DNA from: Eubacterium sp.
GTDB lineage: Bacteria; Bacillota; Clostridia; Lachnospirales; Lachnospiraceae
NCBI GenBank assembly: GCA_017480495.1
Contig: JAFVAQ010000003.1
Coordinates: forward strand, 1 to 64,000
Length of the DNA stretch: 64,000 bases
Reading direction: 5' to 3'
Position numbers and translations under genes: made by a program. Position 1 is the stretch's first letter, and the number at the start of each line of letters is the position of its first letter. Of this stretch, positions 1-8,245 are shown one piece after another. Under the pieces are notes generated by a model. That model worked only from the letters and a program-made list of their open reading frames with translations. It did not search any database and had not been told where the DNA came from.

Positions 1-548
1 ACACTGAACTTCTTCATTTTCTTCTTCATTTTCATTTTATTCTGTGGTCTTCTATTATCAGGACGACTCTTACGTCTTGGTGCTTCGTACTCATCATCAT
101 CGTCCTCATAGCTATCTTCATAATCCTCATCACTTACTATTTGATCAGGATCATAAGCCCTTCTTCTTGTACGCTGCTGTCTCTCCAGCTCAGCCTGTCT
201 TTCCATCTCGGCCCTTCTTTCTGCCGCTGCCCTTCTGGCTGCCGCTTCCTTAGCTGCTGCTTGCTGCTGAACTCTCTGCTGCTGTTCTGCCTGTCTCTCC
301 ATGGCAGCTCTGCGTTCCTGTGCTTCACGTCTTGCTGCAGCCTGTATCTCGCTCTGACTAGGTCCTTCACTTATAAAAGCAGAATCCATTTCTGGATCAT
401 ACTCAGAACCTGTACCATGCATCTTCTGCTGCTCAAGCTCTCTGATTCTTCGAAGCTCTTCTCTTTGCAGTTCCTCAAGCTCCTTTTTTCTTCTGGCTGA
501 TTCAGCACGTAATCTGCTCAGCTCTTCATCCTCACCGTTATATCCCAT
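1..548 (-). CDS. N-terminal part of a charged coiled-coil protein, truncated by window edge
   Basis: The open frame starts at ATG 548 behind an AAGGGG ribosome site and runs off the left edge without a stop. About 182 residues are visible. The first ~130 are very rich in Glu, Arg, Gln and Ala with long runs of heptad-like charge (RRAAMERQAEQQQ), so a coiled coil is likely. An acidic patch (DEDYEDSYEDDDDEYE) follows, then a Lys/Met-rich basic end (KMKMKKKMKKF) just before the edge. A basic stretch like this often precedes a membrane segment, as in LytR-CpsA-Psr proteins with long cytoplasmic heads, but the diagnostic domain is outside the window, so no function is assigned. Its own promoter is visible upstream, so it need not depend on the GGDEF gene before it. 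Confidence 0.75.
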   Translation of the reverse strand, partial: MGYNGEDEELSRLRAESARRKKELEELQREELRRIRELEQQKMHGTGSEYDPEMDSAFISEGPSQSEIQAAARREAQERRAAMERQAEQQQRVQQQAAAKEAAARRAAAERRAEMERQAELERQQRTRRRAYDPDQIVSDEDYEDSYEDDDDEYEAPRRKSRPDNRRPQNKMKMKKKMKKFS

Positions 549-597
549 GATATATCCCCTTTAGGTTATATTTAATCAATAATAATCATCGGTTGAC

Positions 598-627
598 ATA
601 ATAACACAGAGTTTACTCCCCTGTCAA
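598..627 (-). promoter_or_regulatory. Sigma-A-type promoter for the coiled-coil gene
   Basis: On the minus strand TTGACA (627-622) is followed after 18 bases by TATTAT (603-598), about 50 bases upstream of the ATG at 548. Both hexamers are close to consensus. An 8-bp inverted repeat (GGATGATT, 644-651, with its complement at 683-690) lies just upstream and may mark the end of the preceding GGDEF transcript, but it is not followed by a clear T run. Confidence 0.6.
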
Positions 628-727
628 ACACTATACAAACTGAGGATGATTCCATCTATTCACTACTTTTGTGATCAAATGTAATCATCCCCATTAATTG
701 CCATTATTATAAGTGCCCTATAAAGTT

Positions 728-1630
728 TTACTTCTTGGTAGGCTCTATCATTCGAGCATCAATACTCATATCCATGAGTCTATCAAGATTAACCTCTTTC
801 CATCTCTTCTCGATTCTCTTAGCCACGAGCTCCATGTACTTTTCATTCATCTCTGGAAGTAGCAGATAGAACTGATTATTTCTACTTTGCATCATGATAT
901 CACTTTTTCTAAGAAGAGCATTTATCATACTTCCAAAGCCCTGGAAGATCTTGTTGAATTCTTCCTGAGACATATCATCTCTAATAGGAGTAAATGTGAT
1001 AAGCATCTTACATGCGAGATTCTCATAGGTCTCGATATATCTGCGGAGGAATCTATAAACAATACTGAAGTCCTCATGATTCAGCCACATAGCACCTCTG
1101 TCAGAGCCTCTCTCCTCCATAGAATCAGATATTCTCTCGAGATCATTTATTGACTTATATTCATCATCATTTAACTCGTAGAAGGCAATACTTCGTCCGC
1201 CTGACTGCTTAACATACTCGAGAGCCTTTGACGCCTTCTGGAAGAGCTTCTCATACTCTGTACCCTGTTCTGGAACAAGTACAGCACCCATTGAGATACC
1301 CATAGACACATTATTATCTTCTCCAACTATACCTGCCAGAGATTCATTTATCTTGTTATCGATATAAGCATGTATCTCAGCAAGCTCTTTTTTGTCCTTA
1401 AGTCCTCTACAGAAGATAAGGAACTCATCTCCACCAAGTCTAGCCTTGATGTCATCCCCCTCTGTAACACTATCTATTATTTTGACGCATTCCTCTATGA
1501 GTCTGTCACCCATTTCCGCGCCATAGATATCATTAAAGAGAATGAAGTTATCCATGTTTACAATTGTCAGCAGTCCGCTTTCATTTGCACAAGCCTGTTT
1601 AAGAGTTTCAATAATACCTGCTCCGCTCAT
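728..1630 (-). CDS. GGDEF protein with degenerate second cyclase-like half
   Basis: Predicted diguanylate cyclase (makes c-di-GMP from two GTP), 300 residues, soluble, no signal or membrane segment. The first half is a compact GGDEF domain with NMDNF near residue 25 and an intact LGGDEF at residues 65-70. The RxxD inhibitory site expected five residues upstream is replaced by EGDD, so product inhibition through the I-site is unlikely. The second half (about 185-295) has the same pattern of a helix, a strand (CKMLITFTP), a long helix and then a strand (NQFYLLLPE) where a GGDEF hairpin would be, suggesting a decayed second cyclase domain. Start: ATG with GGGGG five bases upstream. It lies 82 bases downstream of the EAL gene on the same strand, so synthesis and breakdown may be coexpressed. 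Confidence 0.85.
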   Translation of the reverse strand: MSGAGIIETLKQACANESGLLTIVNMDNFILFNDIYGAEMGDRLIEECVKIIDSVTEGDDIKARLGGDEFLIFCRGLKDKKELAEIHAYIDNKINESLAGIVGEDNNVSMGISMGAVLVPEQGTEYEKLFQKASKALEYVKQSGGRSIAFYELNDDEYKSINDLERISDSMEERGSDRGAMWLNHEDFSIVYRFLRRYIETYENLACKMLITFTPIRDDMSQEEFNKIFQGFGSMINALLRKSDIMMQSRNNQFYLLLPEMNEKYMELVAKRIEKRWKEVNLDRLMDMSIDARMIEPTKK

Positions 1631-1712
1631 ATTTACCCCCTAAAATAATATATTGAAAATAATTTAATACGTACCTCAAGACTATCCATTATTTTAACAC
1701 ATGTACTCACTT

Positions 1713-4700
1713 CTAATCAATCTTATTTCCGTTAATTATTATATTTGAACTACGGAATTTTTCGCTGATTTTTTCTGGTGGTGCATTTGTTGTTATTCCT
1801 CTATCAGATTTGAGATCAATACCGATTTCTACATTGTAGATGTCTATCTCTATGTCTTCATTAAAGCCACCGTACACTAGCGCCTCTCTTCCCATTCCTG
1901 TGTAAGAGAAACCTGCTGTATTCAGCTTCAAACGTGAAGCCCCAGAGAGACTTCCAAGACCAGTAGAATAATCCGCATTCACCCTTAGCTGCAGATTAAG
2001 ATCATGTACTTTAACATGTGCAATATCTCCACCAACGGTACCGATCATACTTATTCTCTTGCCGCCGCCCTTAAGTCTAACAAGGGATCTGAATATATCT
2101 ACATCAGCATTTGTTTCTACATTTCCTATAGAAACACCCTTATAGAAGGTTGTGTCTGCCGCCAGGTCACAGTCATGTAAAATAAGTGTTTGAGTACCTG
2201 TAAAGGAACCTATACCTACGCCCTCGTCACCACTCATTACAATAACATATTTACCCTTATGCACCCTGATCTTGCCACCTAAACCAGAGCCTATTCCAAT
2301 TATAGTCTGACCTCTGCTATCAATATAGATTTCTCCATCCTGATAGAATTCTATATCTCCACAGGCCTTATCTGAGCTATTACCAATCGCAAATGTATCC
2401 GCTCCCGATAGCAGTATTCTTAGATTTCCATCTCCTTCCATTGTAAGCGCCGAGCTCTCAGGAACTCTTATACCGCCACCCTTAAAGGAATTCTCACCAT
2501 CCAGCCTTATCGTTACATCACAATTTTCAGCCATCTCTATACATGGTCTCGTCTTGATATTTGAAAGATTTACATTTTCCAGAGTTATACGACCATCATA
2601 ACCCTCAAGTATCTCTATATGTATACCTGTATCAGTATTAGGAGTTCCAACAATCGTTATATCTCTAAAGGTCGAATTAGCCGAGCCTATAACTATGCAG
2701 GTTTTCTTCTCCTTAAGCAAGGTATTAAGAGAGATTCTGTTGGTTCTTCCAGCAAAATACGTAAGCTCGTCTGAGCCATCCTCACGCTCTCTATGATATC
2801 TAGCGATTTCCATCTTGATATTGCTGTCAATACTATCAACTATTTGTTCGCTAGGTCTTGCTGTGTAGTAACCCTGTATCAGATCTGCTCCAAGTCTTAT
2901 AACTGCACGAAGTTCCTGACTTGTCTCAACGCCTTCCGCCAGTGCCATTATGTCATTAGCGTGACAGAAATCGATAACCTCCCTGACAAAATGCTGTTTC
3001 TGGGAGCTGTCCTGAATCTCAGATATAAGCGACCTATCTATCTTAACTATATTCGGCATATATCTCAGGAGATTACTGATATTAGAATAACCAGTTCCGT
3101 AATCATCAACCGCTAAACCTATTCCAAGTCTGCTATATTGACGCTTTACTCCGTCTAGCTCTTCGTCATCCATCTCCGCCTGCTCAGTAAGTTCAACGAT
3201 AACCCTGTCACTATTTTTTTTCAGCATATCTTCGACTTTAACAAAGTCTTTATATTCAAGCTTTGCTCCAGGAATACTATTTATGAAGACCTTCTTCCCC
3301 TCAAACTTATCAGGATTATTATCCACGATATCGAGAATATTTATAAATGTCGCTTTCTCTACATCACTTAGTCTTCCTAGCTTATCAGCATGTTTAATAA
3401 TCTGAAGAGGAGGAACCATCCACTGAGAATTCGATCTCATAAGAGCCTCGTAGGAATAAATCTCTCCGTCAACAGTATTTACAATAGGCTGGAAATGATA
3501 CTTGAGGAGATTCTCATTCAGTATCTTCTCAACCTCCTGCATCTCACGTATTTCATCTTCACTCAGCCCTGCTTTCTTACCAACTCTCTCAATATTAACA
3601 GGGAACTTCTGAGACTTTATAACATCCTGTTTTCTTCTAACTGTATCCAGGATACTGAGTCGCCTATAAGCCTCTAGGCCTCTTGATATACTTGTAAGCC
3701 ACAGTCTGTTAACCTCTTCAAAGTCATTCAGTTCACTACCGTAGCTGATCATCGCATAACCAAAGGATTTGTTTTCAAAATAAAGAGGCGAGAAATAAAA
3801 GGCTTTCGGGGTATTATCTATATTTATGTAAGGTAGCATATTTTCAGACTCGAAAGTATTATCCGTACTAACCTTACTGTTGGTTGCATCCTCCATAACA
3901 TAAGACAGGATATTGATCATATCCTGAGAATATCCAACCTCCGGGAATCCCATCTTAAGCATGGCATCATCATTCAGCCACTGTTCATTTAAGCATATCT
4001 CGACTCTTTTAGCCCCTCTTAGGAAGAATATATTCTCATAGACCGTTCTAAAGAACTCATCTAAAGAAGAGGCCAGCAGCATATCTTCTGCCATAAAATT
4101 GTGCATTGAATAAAATCCATCCTCGGAGTCATTAGACATCCATTTTTTTCTTTTACTATTTGATGATATTAATAGTTCCTGCTTACAGCCACAGCTCTCT
4201 CCGATATAGAGTTCCGCCTCAGGACTTGGATCATGTACCTCCTCCCCCTTTATCATCTTCAAGACTGCATCTACGGAATATTCACCATAGTATTCTGCAG
4301 GAATATAAGAAGAAGTAAGCGAAACTGGACTATTCTGTCCTTCCTCCGATGTACCATAACCAACTACAGCTATTTCATCTGGAATCTTAACCCCATGTCT
4401 CTCCATTTCCTCTGCTAAACCAATAGCCATACAGTCATTTGCACATACTATTGCCTCAGGAAGATTCTCTCTATCACGAAGCAGTTCCTCTGCACAGCCA
4501 GTACCACTGGTGTACCAAAAATCGCCATAGAAAATTCGATCATCATCTATTTTTAAATGATAATCATCCATCGCATCCTTATACGCTTCAAGTCTTCTTT
4601 GGGAATGGACGTGAGATCTACGTCCTGTTAGAAAGGCTATATCTTTATAGCCATGCTTCTCTATCAGATGAGACATCGTAGCATATACCTGCTGATATCC

Positions 4701-5042
4701 ATCTGTCCAAAAGCTATAGAAATATTTGCTGTCGGTATCTACGCAGACAACCGGACCTTTAAAGGAATTATGAATCCGCTCCTCTACAGCAGCTTCAACT
4801 CCTGGTGTCTGAATCGTATCTGACATAATAATAACTGCATCAAACATATCACAATTAACAAGGTTATAGATATTCGAGTCCCCTGTCTCACGTTCCTTGT
4901 TATTCTGATATTTTATAAACATCGAAAAGATACAGACATCGTACCCATTTGCGAATGCCTGTTTCTTTATACCCCTAATAAAACTTTGCTGATATGGTTC
5001 CTCCAACTGACCTGTCAGCACAGCTATCCTCTTATCTGCCAT
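1713..5042 (-). CDS. LacI-type sensor / EAL phosphodiesterase with C-terminal beta-helix-like domain
   Basis: Predicted c-di-GMP phosphodiesterase of 1109 residues. Residues 5-290 are a periplasmic-binding-protein fold of the LacI sensor type (IAVLTGQ start, VCANDCMAIGLAEE, IAVVGYGTS) but without HTH, signal peptide or membrane segment, so it should sense a ligand in the cytoplasm. Residues ~310-465 look GAF-like. Residues ~510-765 are an EAL domain with YEALMRS, FINS, VELTE, DDYGTGYSN, VKIDRS, EGVET and QGYY, so the metal and catalytic residues appear intact. Residues ~790-1100 are a repetitive Gly/Val/Ile/Asp-rich region with short turns (GIGSGLGGK, VGIGSFTG, GLGSLSGA), as expected of a right-handed beta-helix. 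I prefer ATG 5042 (AGGAG eight bases upstream) over an in-frame ATG at 5066. It follows the acyltransferase by 43 bases. Confidence 0.88.
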   Translation of the reverse strand: MADKRIAVLTGQLEEPYQQSFIRGIKKQAFANGYDVCIFSMFIKYQNNKERETGDSNIYNLVNCDMFDAVIIMSDTIQTPGVEAAVEERIHNSFKGPVVCVDTDSKYFYSFWTDGYQQVYATMSHLIEKHGYKDIAFLTGRRSHVHSQRRLEAYKDAMDDYHLKIDDDRIFYGDFWYTSGTGCAEELLRDRENLPEAIVCANDCMAIGLAEEMERHGVKIPDEIAVVGYGTSEEGQNSPVSLTSSYIPAEYYGEYSVDAVLKMIKGEEVHDPSPEAELYIGESCGCKQELLISSNSKRKKWMSNDSEDGFYSMHNFMAEDMLLASSLDEFFRTVYENIFFLRGAKRVEICLNEQWLNDDAMLKMGFPEVGYSQDMINILSYVMEDATNSKVSTDNTFESENMLPYINIDNTPKAFYFSPLYFENKSFGYAMISYGSELNDFEEVNRLWLTSISRGLEAYRRLSILDTVRRKQDVIKSQKFPVNIERVGKKAGLSEDEIREMQEVEKILNENLLKYHFQPIVNTVDGEIYSYEALMRSNSQWMVPPLQIIKHADKLGRLSDVEKATFINILDIVDNNPDKFEGKKVFINSIPGAKLEYKDFVKVEDMLKKNSDRVIVELTEQAEMDDEELDGVKRQYSRLGIGLAVDDYGTGYSNISNLLRYMPNIVKIDRSLISEIQDSSQKQHFVREVIDFCHANDIMALAEGVETSQELRAVIRLGADLIQGYYTARPSEQIVDSIDSNIKMEIARYHREREDGSDELTYFAGRTNRISLNTLLKEKKTCIVIGSANSTFRDITIVGTPNTDTGIHIEILEGYDGRITLENVNLSNIKTRPCIEMAENCDVTIRLDGENSFKGGGIRVPESSALTMEGDGNLRILLSGADTFAIGNSSDKACGDIEFYQDGEIYIDSRGQTIIGIGSGLGGKIRVHKGKYVIVMSGDEGVGIGSFTGTQTLILHDCDLAADTTFYKGVSIGNVETNADVDIFRSLVRLKGGGKRISMIGTVGGDIAHVKVHDLNLQLRVNADYSTGLGSLSGASRLKLNTAGFSYTGMGREALVYGGFNEDIEIDIYNVEIGIDLKSDRGITTNAPPEKISEKFRSSNIIINGNKID

Positions 5043-5085
5043 AACACCTTCTCCTAGTAACCCCATAACTACCTTTATTATACCA

Positions 5086-6264
5086 CTACGATTTTATATA
5101 TAATACTAGTTTTTTTACTAATCGCCCCATATATCTAACTACTGCATCTATAACCCAACAAGCGCAGTAAATGATAAGAATAACGAGCACTATTTGAAGC
5201 AGATAATTTTTCTGCATATAAAACTTTGGAGTGCCAAGCGGGAAGAGTTCCTCCCATATCAGATTACGAATAAGCGGATGCTCATGAATCATATATATTC
5301 CAAGGTTTCCAGCACTGATTGCATTTATGACAAAGCCCGCCTTCGGGAACCTACTCAAATCGAGCTTCTCAAAGAATCTGAATAGGCAGGTGCATTGAAG
5401 AACTACAAGCGGATTATCATTATATCCAACAACACCTTCTATCCCTTTATCAGGATAATTATAAACAAGCCATACATCGATAAGGCCCATCAGTAGGAAA
5501 CCTGCGAGATATACAAATGGACTATTCCAAAAATTCTTGTCCTTTGTATTCTCATGACTAGTAAAGATATGATGCTTTCTCAGATAAGCACCAAGAAGGT
5601 ACATATATATAAAATCATATAAACTCTTTCCACCCTGTGTGGAGAGTATTTTTTTCAAACTAATAATACTTTCAAAAGGCTCCAGCATACTAAGCGGCTG
5701 CCATATTGAAAAGACAAAGAAACAAATAGCGAGAAGATAAAGGAATTCATTTCTGGTAAGATTTCTAATCATCTTATTAAGAAATGGAGAAAAAATGAGC
5801 ACTAGTAGATAAAGTGTCATAAAATACCAGGTTCTAGACATAAATGGGAAGAAGCCCTTGATATACTGAAGGTCAGTTACTGTTCCCGGACGGAAGAGAC
5901 CATATATCACAGGTATCATAACGGAATAGAAAAGCATTGGTATATAACACTTAAATACCCTTCTATAATTGAAGTCAGTTTTTGTTTCACATAGAAAATA
6001 TCCCATAATAATAACGAAGATATAAACCGGACATCTGCATAGAAGCCAAATGATCCAATAGGTCAGCTCTACTCTGCCGCTCAGCTCCTGTGCTATATCT
6101 GTATAATCTCCGTAGTCTGATACATGCAGGAAGATAATCTGCAGCATCATCAGTATTCTAAGTAATTCTATGCTGGGATTACGTGATACTTTAGCCTTTG
6201 CCGCAAGTGTTTTTGCATCTGTTGTTTTGGTTTGTGGTTTTTGTGTTGTCTTTGTTTTGCTCAT
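5086..6264 (-). CDS. Acyltransferase-3 family membrane protein
   Basis: Integral membrane acyltransferase of the OafA/WecH type (acyltransferase_3), 392 residues, which typically transfers acetyl or another acyl group to surface polysaccharide. The family hallmark is near the N-terminus: SIELLRILMMLQIIFLH, with the conserved Arg and His. About ten hydrophobic helices follow (for example WIIWLLCRCPVYIFVIIMGY and LLQIVLVILIIYCACWVID). The first ~35 residues are polar, Thr/Lys/Gln-rich and cytoplasmic. I start it at ATG 6264. A longer frame can begin at TTG 6285, but that codon sits inside the tail of the upstream terminator. No good Shine-Dalgarno is visible at normal spacing, so the start is uncertain. 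It may form an operon with the EAL and GGDEF genes downstream, which would tie surface acylation to c-di-GMP. Confidence 0.85.
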   Translation of the reverse strand: MSKTKTTQKPQTKTTDAKTLAAKAKVSRNPSIELLRILMMLQIIFLHVSDYGDYTDIAQELSGRVELTYWIIWLLCRCPVYIFVIIMGYFLCETKTDFNYRRVFKCYIPMLFYSVMIPVIYGLFRPGTVTDLQYIKGFFPFMSRTWYFMTLYLLVLIFSPFLNKMIRNLTRNEFLYLLAICFFVFSIWQPLSMLEPFESIISLKKILSTQGGKSLYDFIYMYLLGAYLRKHHIFTSHENTKDKNFWNSPFVYLAGFLLMGLIDVWLVYNYPDKGIEGVVGYNDNPLVVLQCTCLFRFFEKLDLSRFPKAGFVINAISAGNLGIYMIHEHPLIRNLIWEELFPLGTPKFYMQKNYLLQIVLVILIIYCACWVIDAVVRYMGRLVKKLVLYIKS

Positions 6265-6286
6265 TGTAAAAAATCTTAACTCCAAA

Positions 6287-6309
6287 AGGCGGAGGTTTTA
6301 CCCTCCGCC
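6287..6309 (-). terminator. Intrinsic terminator after the GGGtGRT gene
   Basis: GGCGGAGG and CCTCCGCC pair around a six-base loop, and on the minus strand the stem is followed by TTTTGGAG. It lies 56 bases past the stop of the GGGtGRT gene and just before the acyltransferase, separating the two units. Confidence 0.75.
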
Positions 6310-6364
6310 CAATTGTTTCTAATACCGAGGACTATCTAGTCCTAAAACTCAGATTATCTAGTCC

Positions 6365-7384
6365 TTAGAACTTACCTGCCTTTGCAGCCTCTTCGATAGA
6401 AACTGCTGTAGAAACTGTCATACCAACCATTGGGTTGTTACCAGCTCCGATAAGTCCCATCATCTCAACGTGAGCAGGAACTGATGAAGAACCAGCGAAC
6501 TGTGCATCACTGTGCATACGTCCCATAGTATCTGTCATACCATATGAAGCAGGACCTGCAGCCATGTTATCTGGGTGAAGTGTACGTCCTGTACCACCAC
6601 CTGAAGCTACTGAGAAGTACTTCTTACCAGCTTCAATACGCTCTTTCTTGTATGTACCTGCAACTGGATGCTGGAATCTTGTAGGGTTTGTTGAGTTACC
6701 TGTGATAGATACATCAACATTCTCCTTCCACATGATAGCAACACCTTCCTGAACATCGTTAGCGCCGTAGCAGTTAACCTTTGCTCTTGGTGACTCAGGA
6801 TCCTTTGAGTAGCACTTTCTGAATACTTCCTCAACTTCTCCTGTGAAGTAGTTATACTTTGTCTCTACATATGTGAAACCATTGATACGTGAAATGATCT
6901 GAGCAGCATCCTTTCCAAGTCCGTTAAGGATAACTCTAAGTGGCTTCTGGCGAACCTTGTTAGCCTTCTCAGCGATACCGATAGCACCCTCTGCTGCAGC
7001 GAAGGACTCGTGACCAGCAAGGAATGCGAAACACTCTGTATCCTCTTCAAGAAGCATCTTACCAAGGTTACCATGTCCAAGACCAACCTTACGTCTATCA
7101 GCAACTGATCCAGGAATACAGAAGGCCTGAAGTCCGATACCGATAGCTGCAGCTGCATCAGCAGCCTTTCTGCAGTTCTTCTTAATAGCTATAGCAGCAC
7201 CTACTGTGTAAGCCCACTTAGCATTTTCAAAACAGATTGGCTGAATTCCTTCGATGAGGTTATATACATCGATACCAGCTGCATCTGTGATTTCTTTACA
7301 CTCTTCTATAGATGAGATGCCATACTCCTTAAGTGCAGCAAGGATCTGAGGCTCTCTTCTCTCATATGATTCAAATAATGCCAT
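6365..7384 (-). CDS. GGGtGRT family protein, function unknown
   Basis: Conserved protein of 339 residues named for its GGGTGRT motif, present here as VASGGGTGRTLHPDN near residue 265-280. The chemistry of the family is not known to me. Other conserved-looking blocks are Gly/Ala-rich (VGAAIAIKK, GLGHGNLGKMLLEE, FLAGHESFAAAEGAIGIAEKA, GLIGAGNNPMVGMTVSTAVS), suggesting a nucleotide- or cofactor-binding alpha/beta fold. His residues in HGN, GHES and RMHSDAQ and several Cys are candidate ligands. No membrane segment or signal is present. It starts 18 bases after the stop of a NifU-like scaffold gene, so the two are almost certainly cotranscribed, and the pairing suggests a role in making or using an Fe-S cluster. 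Shine-Dalgarno AAGGAGGAATG overlaps the intergenic gap. Confidence 0.9.
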   Translation of the reverse strand: MALFESYERREPQILAALKEYGISSIEECKEITDAAGIDVYNLIEGIQPICFENAKWAYTVGAAIAIKKNCRKAADAAAAIGIGLQAFCIPGSVADRRKVGLGHGNLGKMLLEEDTECFAFLAGHESFAAAEGAIGIAEKANKVRQKPLRVILNGLGKDAAQIISRINGFTYVETKYNYFTGEVEEVFRKCYSKDPESPRAKVNCYGANDVQEGVAIMWKENVDVSITGNSTNPTRFQHPVAGTYKKERIEAGKKYFSVASGGGTGRTLHPDNMAAGPASYGMTDTMGRMHSDAQFAGSSSVPAHVEMMGLIGAGNNPMVGMTVSTAVSIEEAAKAGKF

Positions 7385-7402
7385 TTTTCATTCCTCCTTC
7401 TC

Positions 7403-8095
7403 TTACTGCTTTCTTGGATCGATACATCTAGCTGCGTCAGCAACACGACCATACTGTCCTGAAGCCTTCTCGAAAGCTGTGTTTGCATCATCACCAGCCT
7501 TGATGAAGTCCATCATCTTACCAAAGTTTACATACTTGTAACCAATGATCTCATCATCCTCATCAAGAGCGATCTCTGTTATATATCCATCTGTAAGCTC
7601 AAGGTATCTAGGTCCCTTGTCAAGTGTACCATAAGTAGTACCAACCATTGAACGAGCACCCTTTCCAAGATCCTCAAGACCAGCACCGATCTGAAGACCA
7701 TCCTCTGAAAATGCACTCTGAGTTCTTCCGTATACTATCTGAAGGAACAGCTCTCTCATAGCTGTATTGATAGCATCACAAACAAGGTCTGTATTAAGTG
7801 CTTCAAGAACTGTAAGTCCTGGAAGAATTTCAGCAGCCATAGCTGCGGAATGTGTCATACCTGAACAACCTACTGTTTCAACTAATGCTTCCTGGATGAT
7901 ACCATCCTTAACGTTGAGGGAAAGCTTGCAGCATCCCTGCTGAGGTGCACACCAGCCAATACCGTGTGTATAACCGGATATATCCTCAACCTTTTTTGCC
8001 TGTACCCATTTTGCTTCCTCTGGAATAGGGGCAGCACCATGATGTACTCCCTGATGTACAGGGCACATGTTCTTAACTTCTGCTGAGTAAATCAT
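7403..8095 (-). CDS. NifU-like iron-sulfur cluster scaffold protein
   Basis: NifU/IscU N-terminal-type scaffold, 230 residues, longer than IscU (~130). The scaffold core is recognisable: APQQGCCKLSLN (Cys55/56) matches the first IscU ligand region and VETVGCSGMTHS (Cys77) the second. The third expected Cys is not obvious, and Cys106 (LVCDAIN) is the best candidate. Additional Cys sit at residues 11 and 49 and near the C-terminus (ARCIDPRKQ), so cluster ligation may differ from housekeeping IscU. Residues ~140-230 form an extra domain not found in IscU. A strong AAGGAGG precedes the ATG. No cysteine desulfurase, SufBCD or nif structural gene is in the window; its only partner here is the GGGtGRT protein. 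Confidence 0.88.
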   Translation of the reverse strand: MIYSAEVKNMCPVHQGVHHGAAPIPEEAKWVQAKKVEDISGYTHGIGWCAPQQGCCKLSLNVKDGIIQEALVETVGCSGMTHSAAMAAEILPGLTVLEALNTDLVCDAINTAMRELFLQIVYGRTQSAFSEDGLQIGAGLEDLGKGARSMVGTTYGTLDKGPRYLELTDGYITEIALDEDDEIIGYKYVNFGKMMDFIKAGDDANTAFEKASGQYGRVADAARCIDPRKQ

Positions 8096-8169
8096 ATGAT
8101 CCTCCTTAATTTATTTTTGTGGTAGGAATTAAATATCTATCTAATATTTAACGCTCCTCTCATAATAAC

Positions 8170-8200
8170 AGAAAACCACTTAAACAAAAAGTGGTTTTCT
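8170..8200 (-). terminator. Intrinsic terminator after glnN
   Basis: An 11-bp perfect inverted repeat (AGAAAACCACT and its complement) with a nine-base loop lies 46 bases past the glnN stop. On the minus strand CCACT pairs with AGTGG and is followed by TTTTCTG. Confidence 0.7.
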
Positions 8201-8245
8201 GAAAAAATTTATATTTTTTTTGTTTTTAAGCAAATACGCCTTTTA

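Noticed and set aside
6607..7158. Two minus-strand frames inside the GGGtGRT gene
   Set aside because: They are alternative frames of a conserved gene with no start signals.
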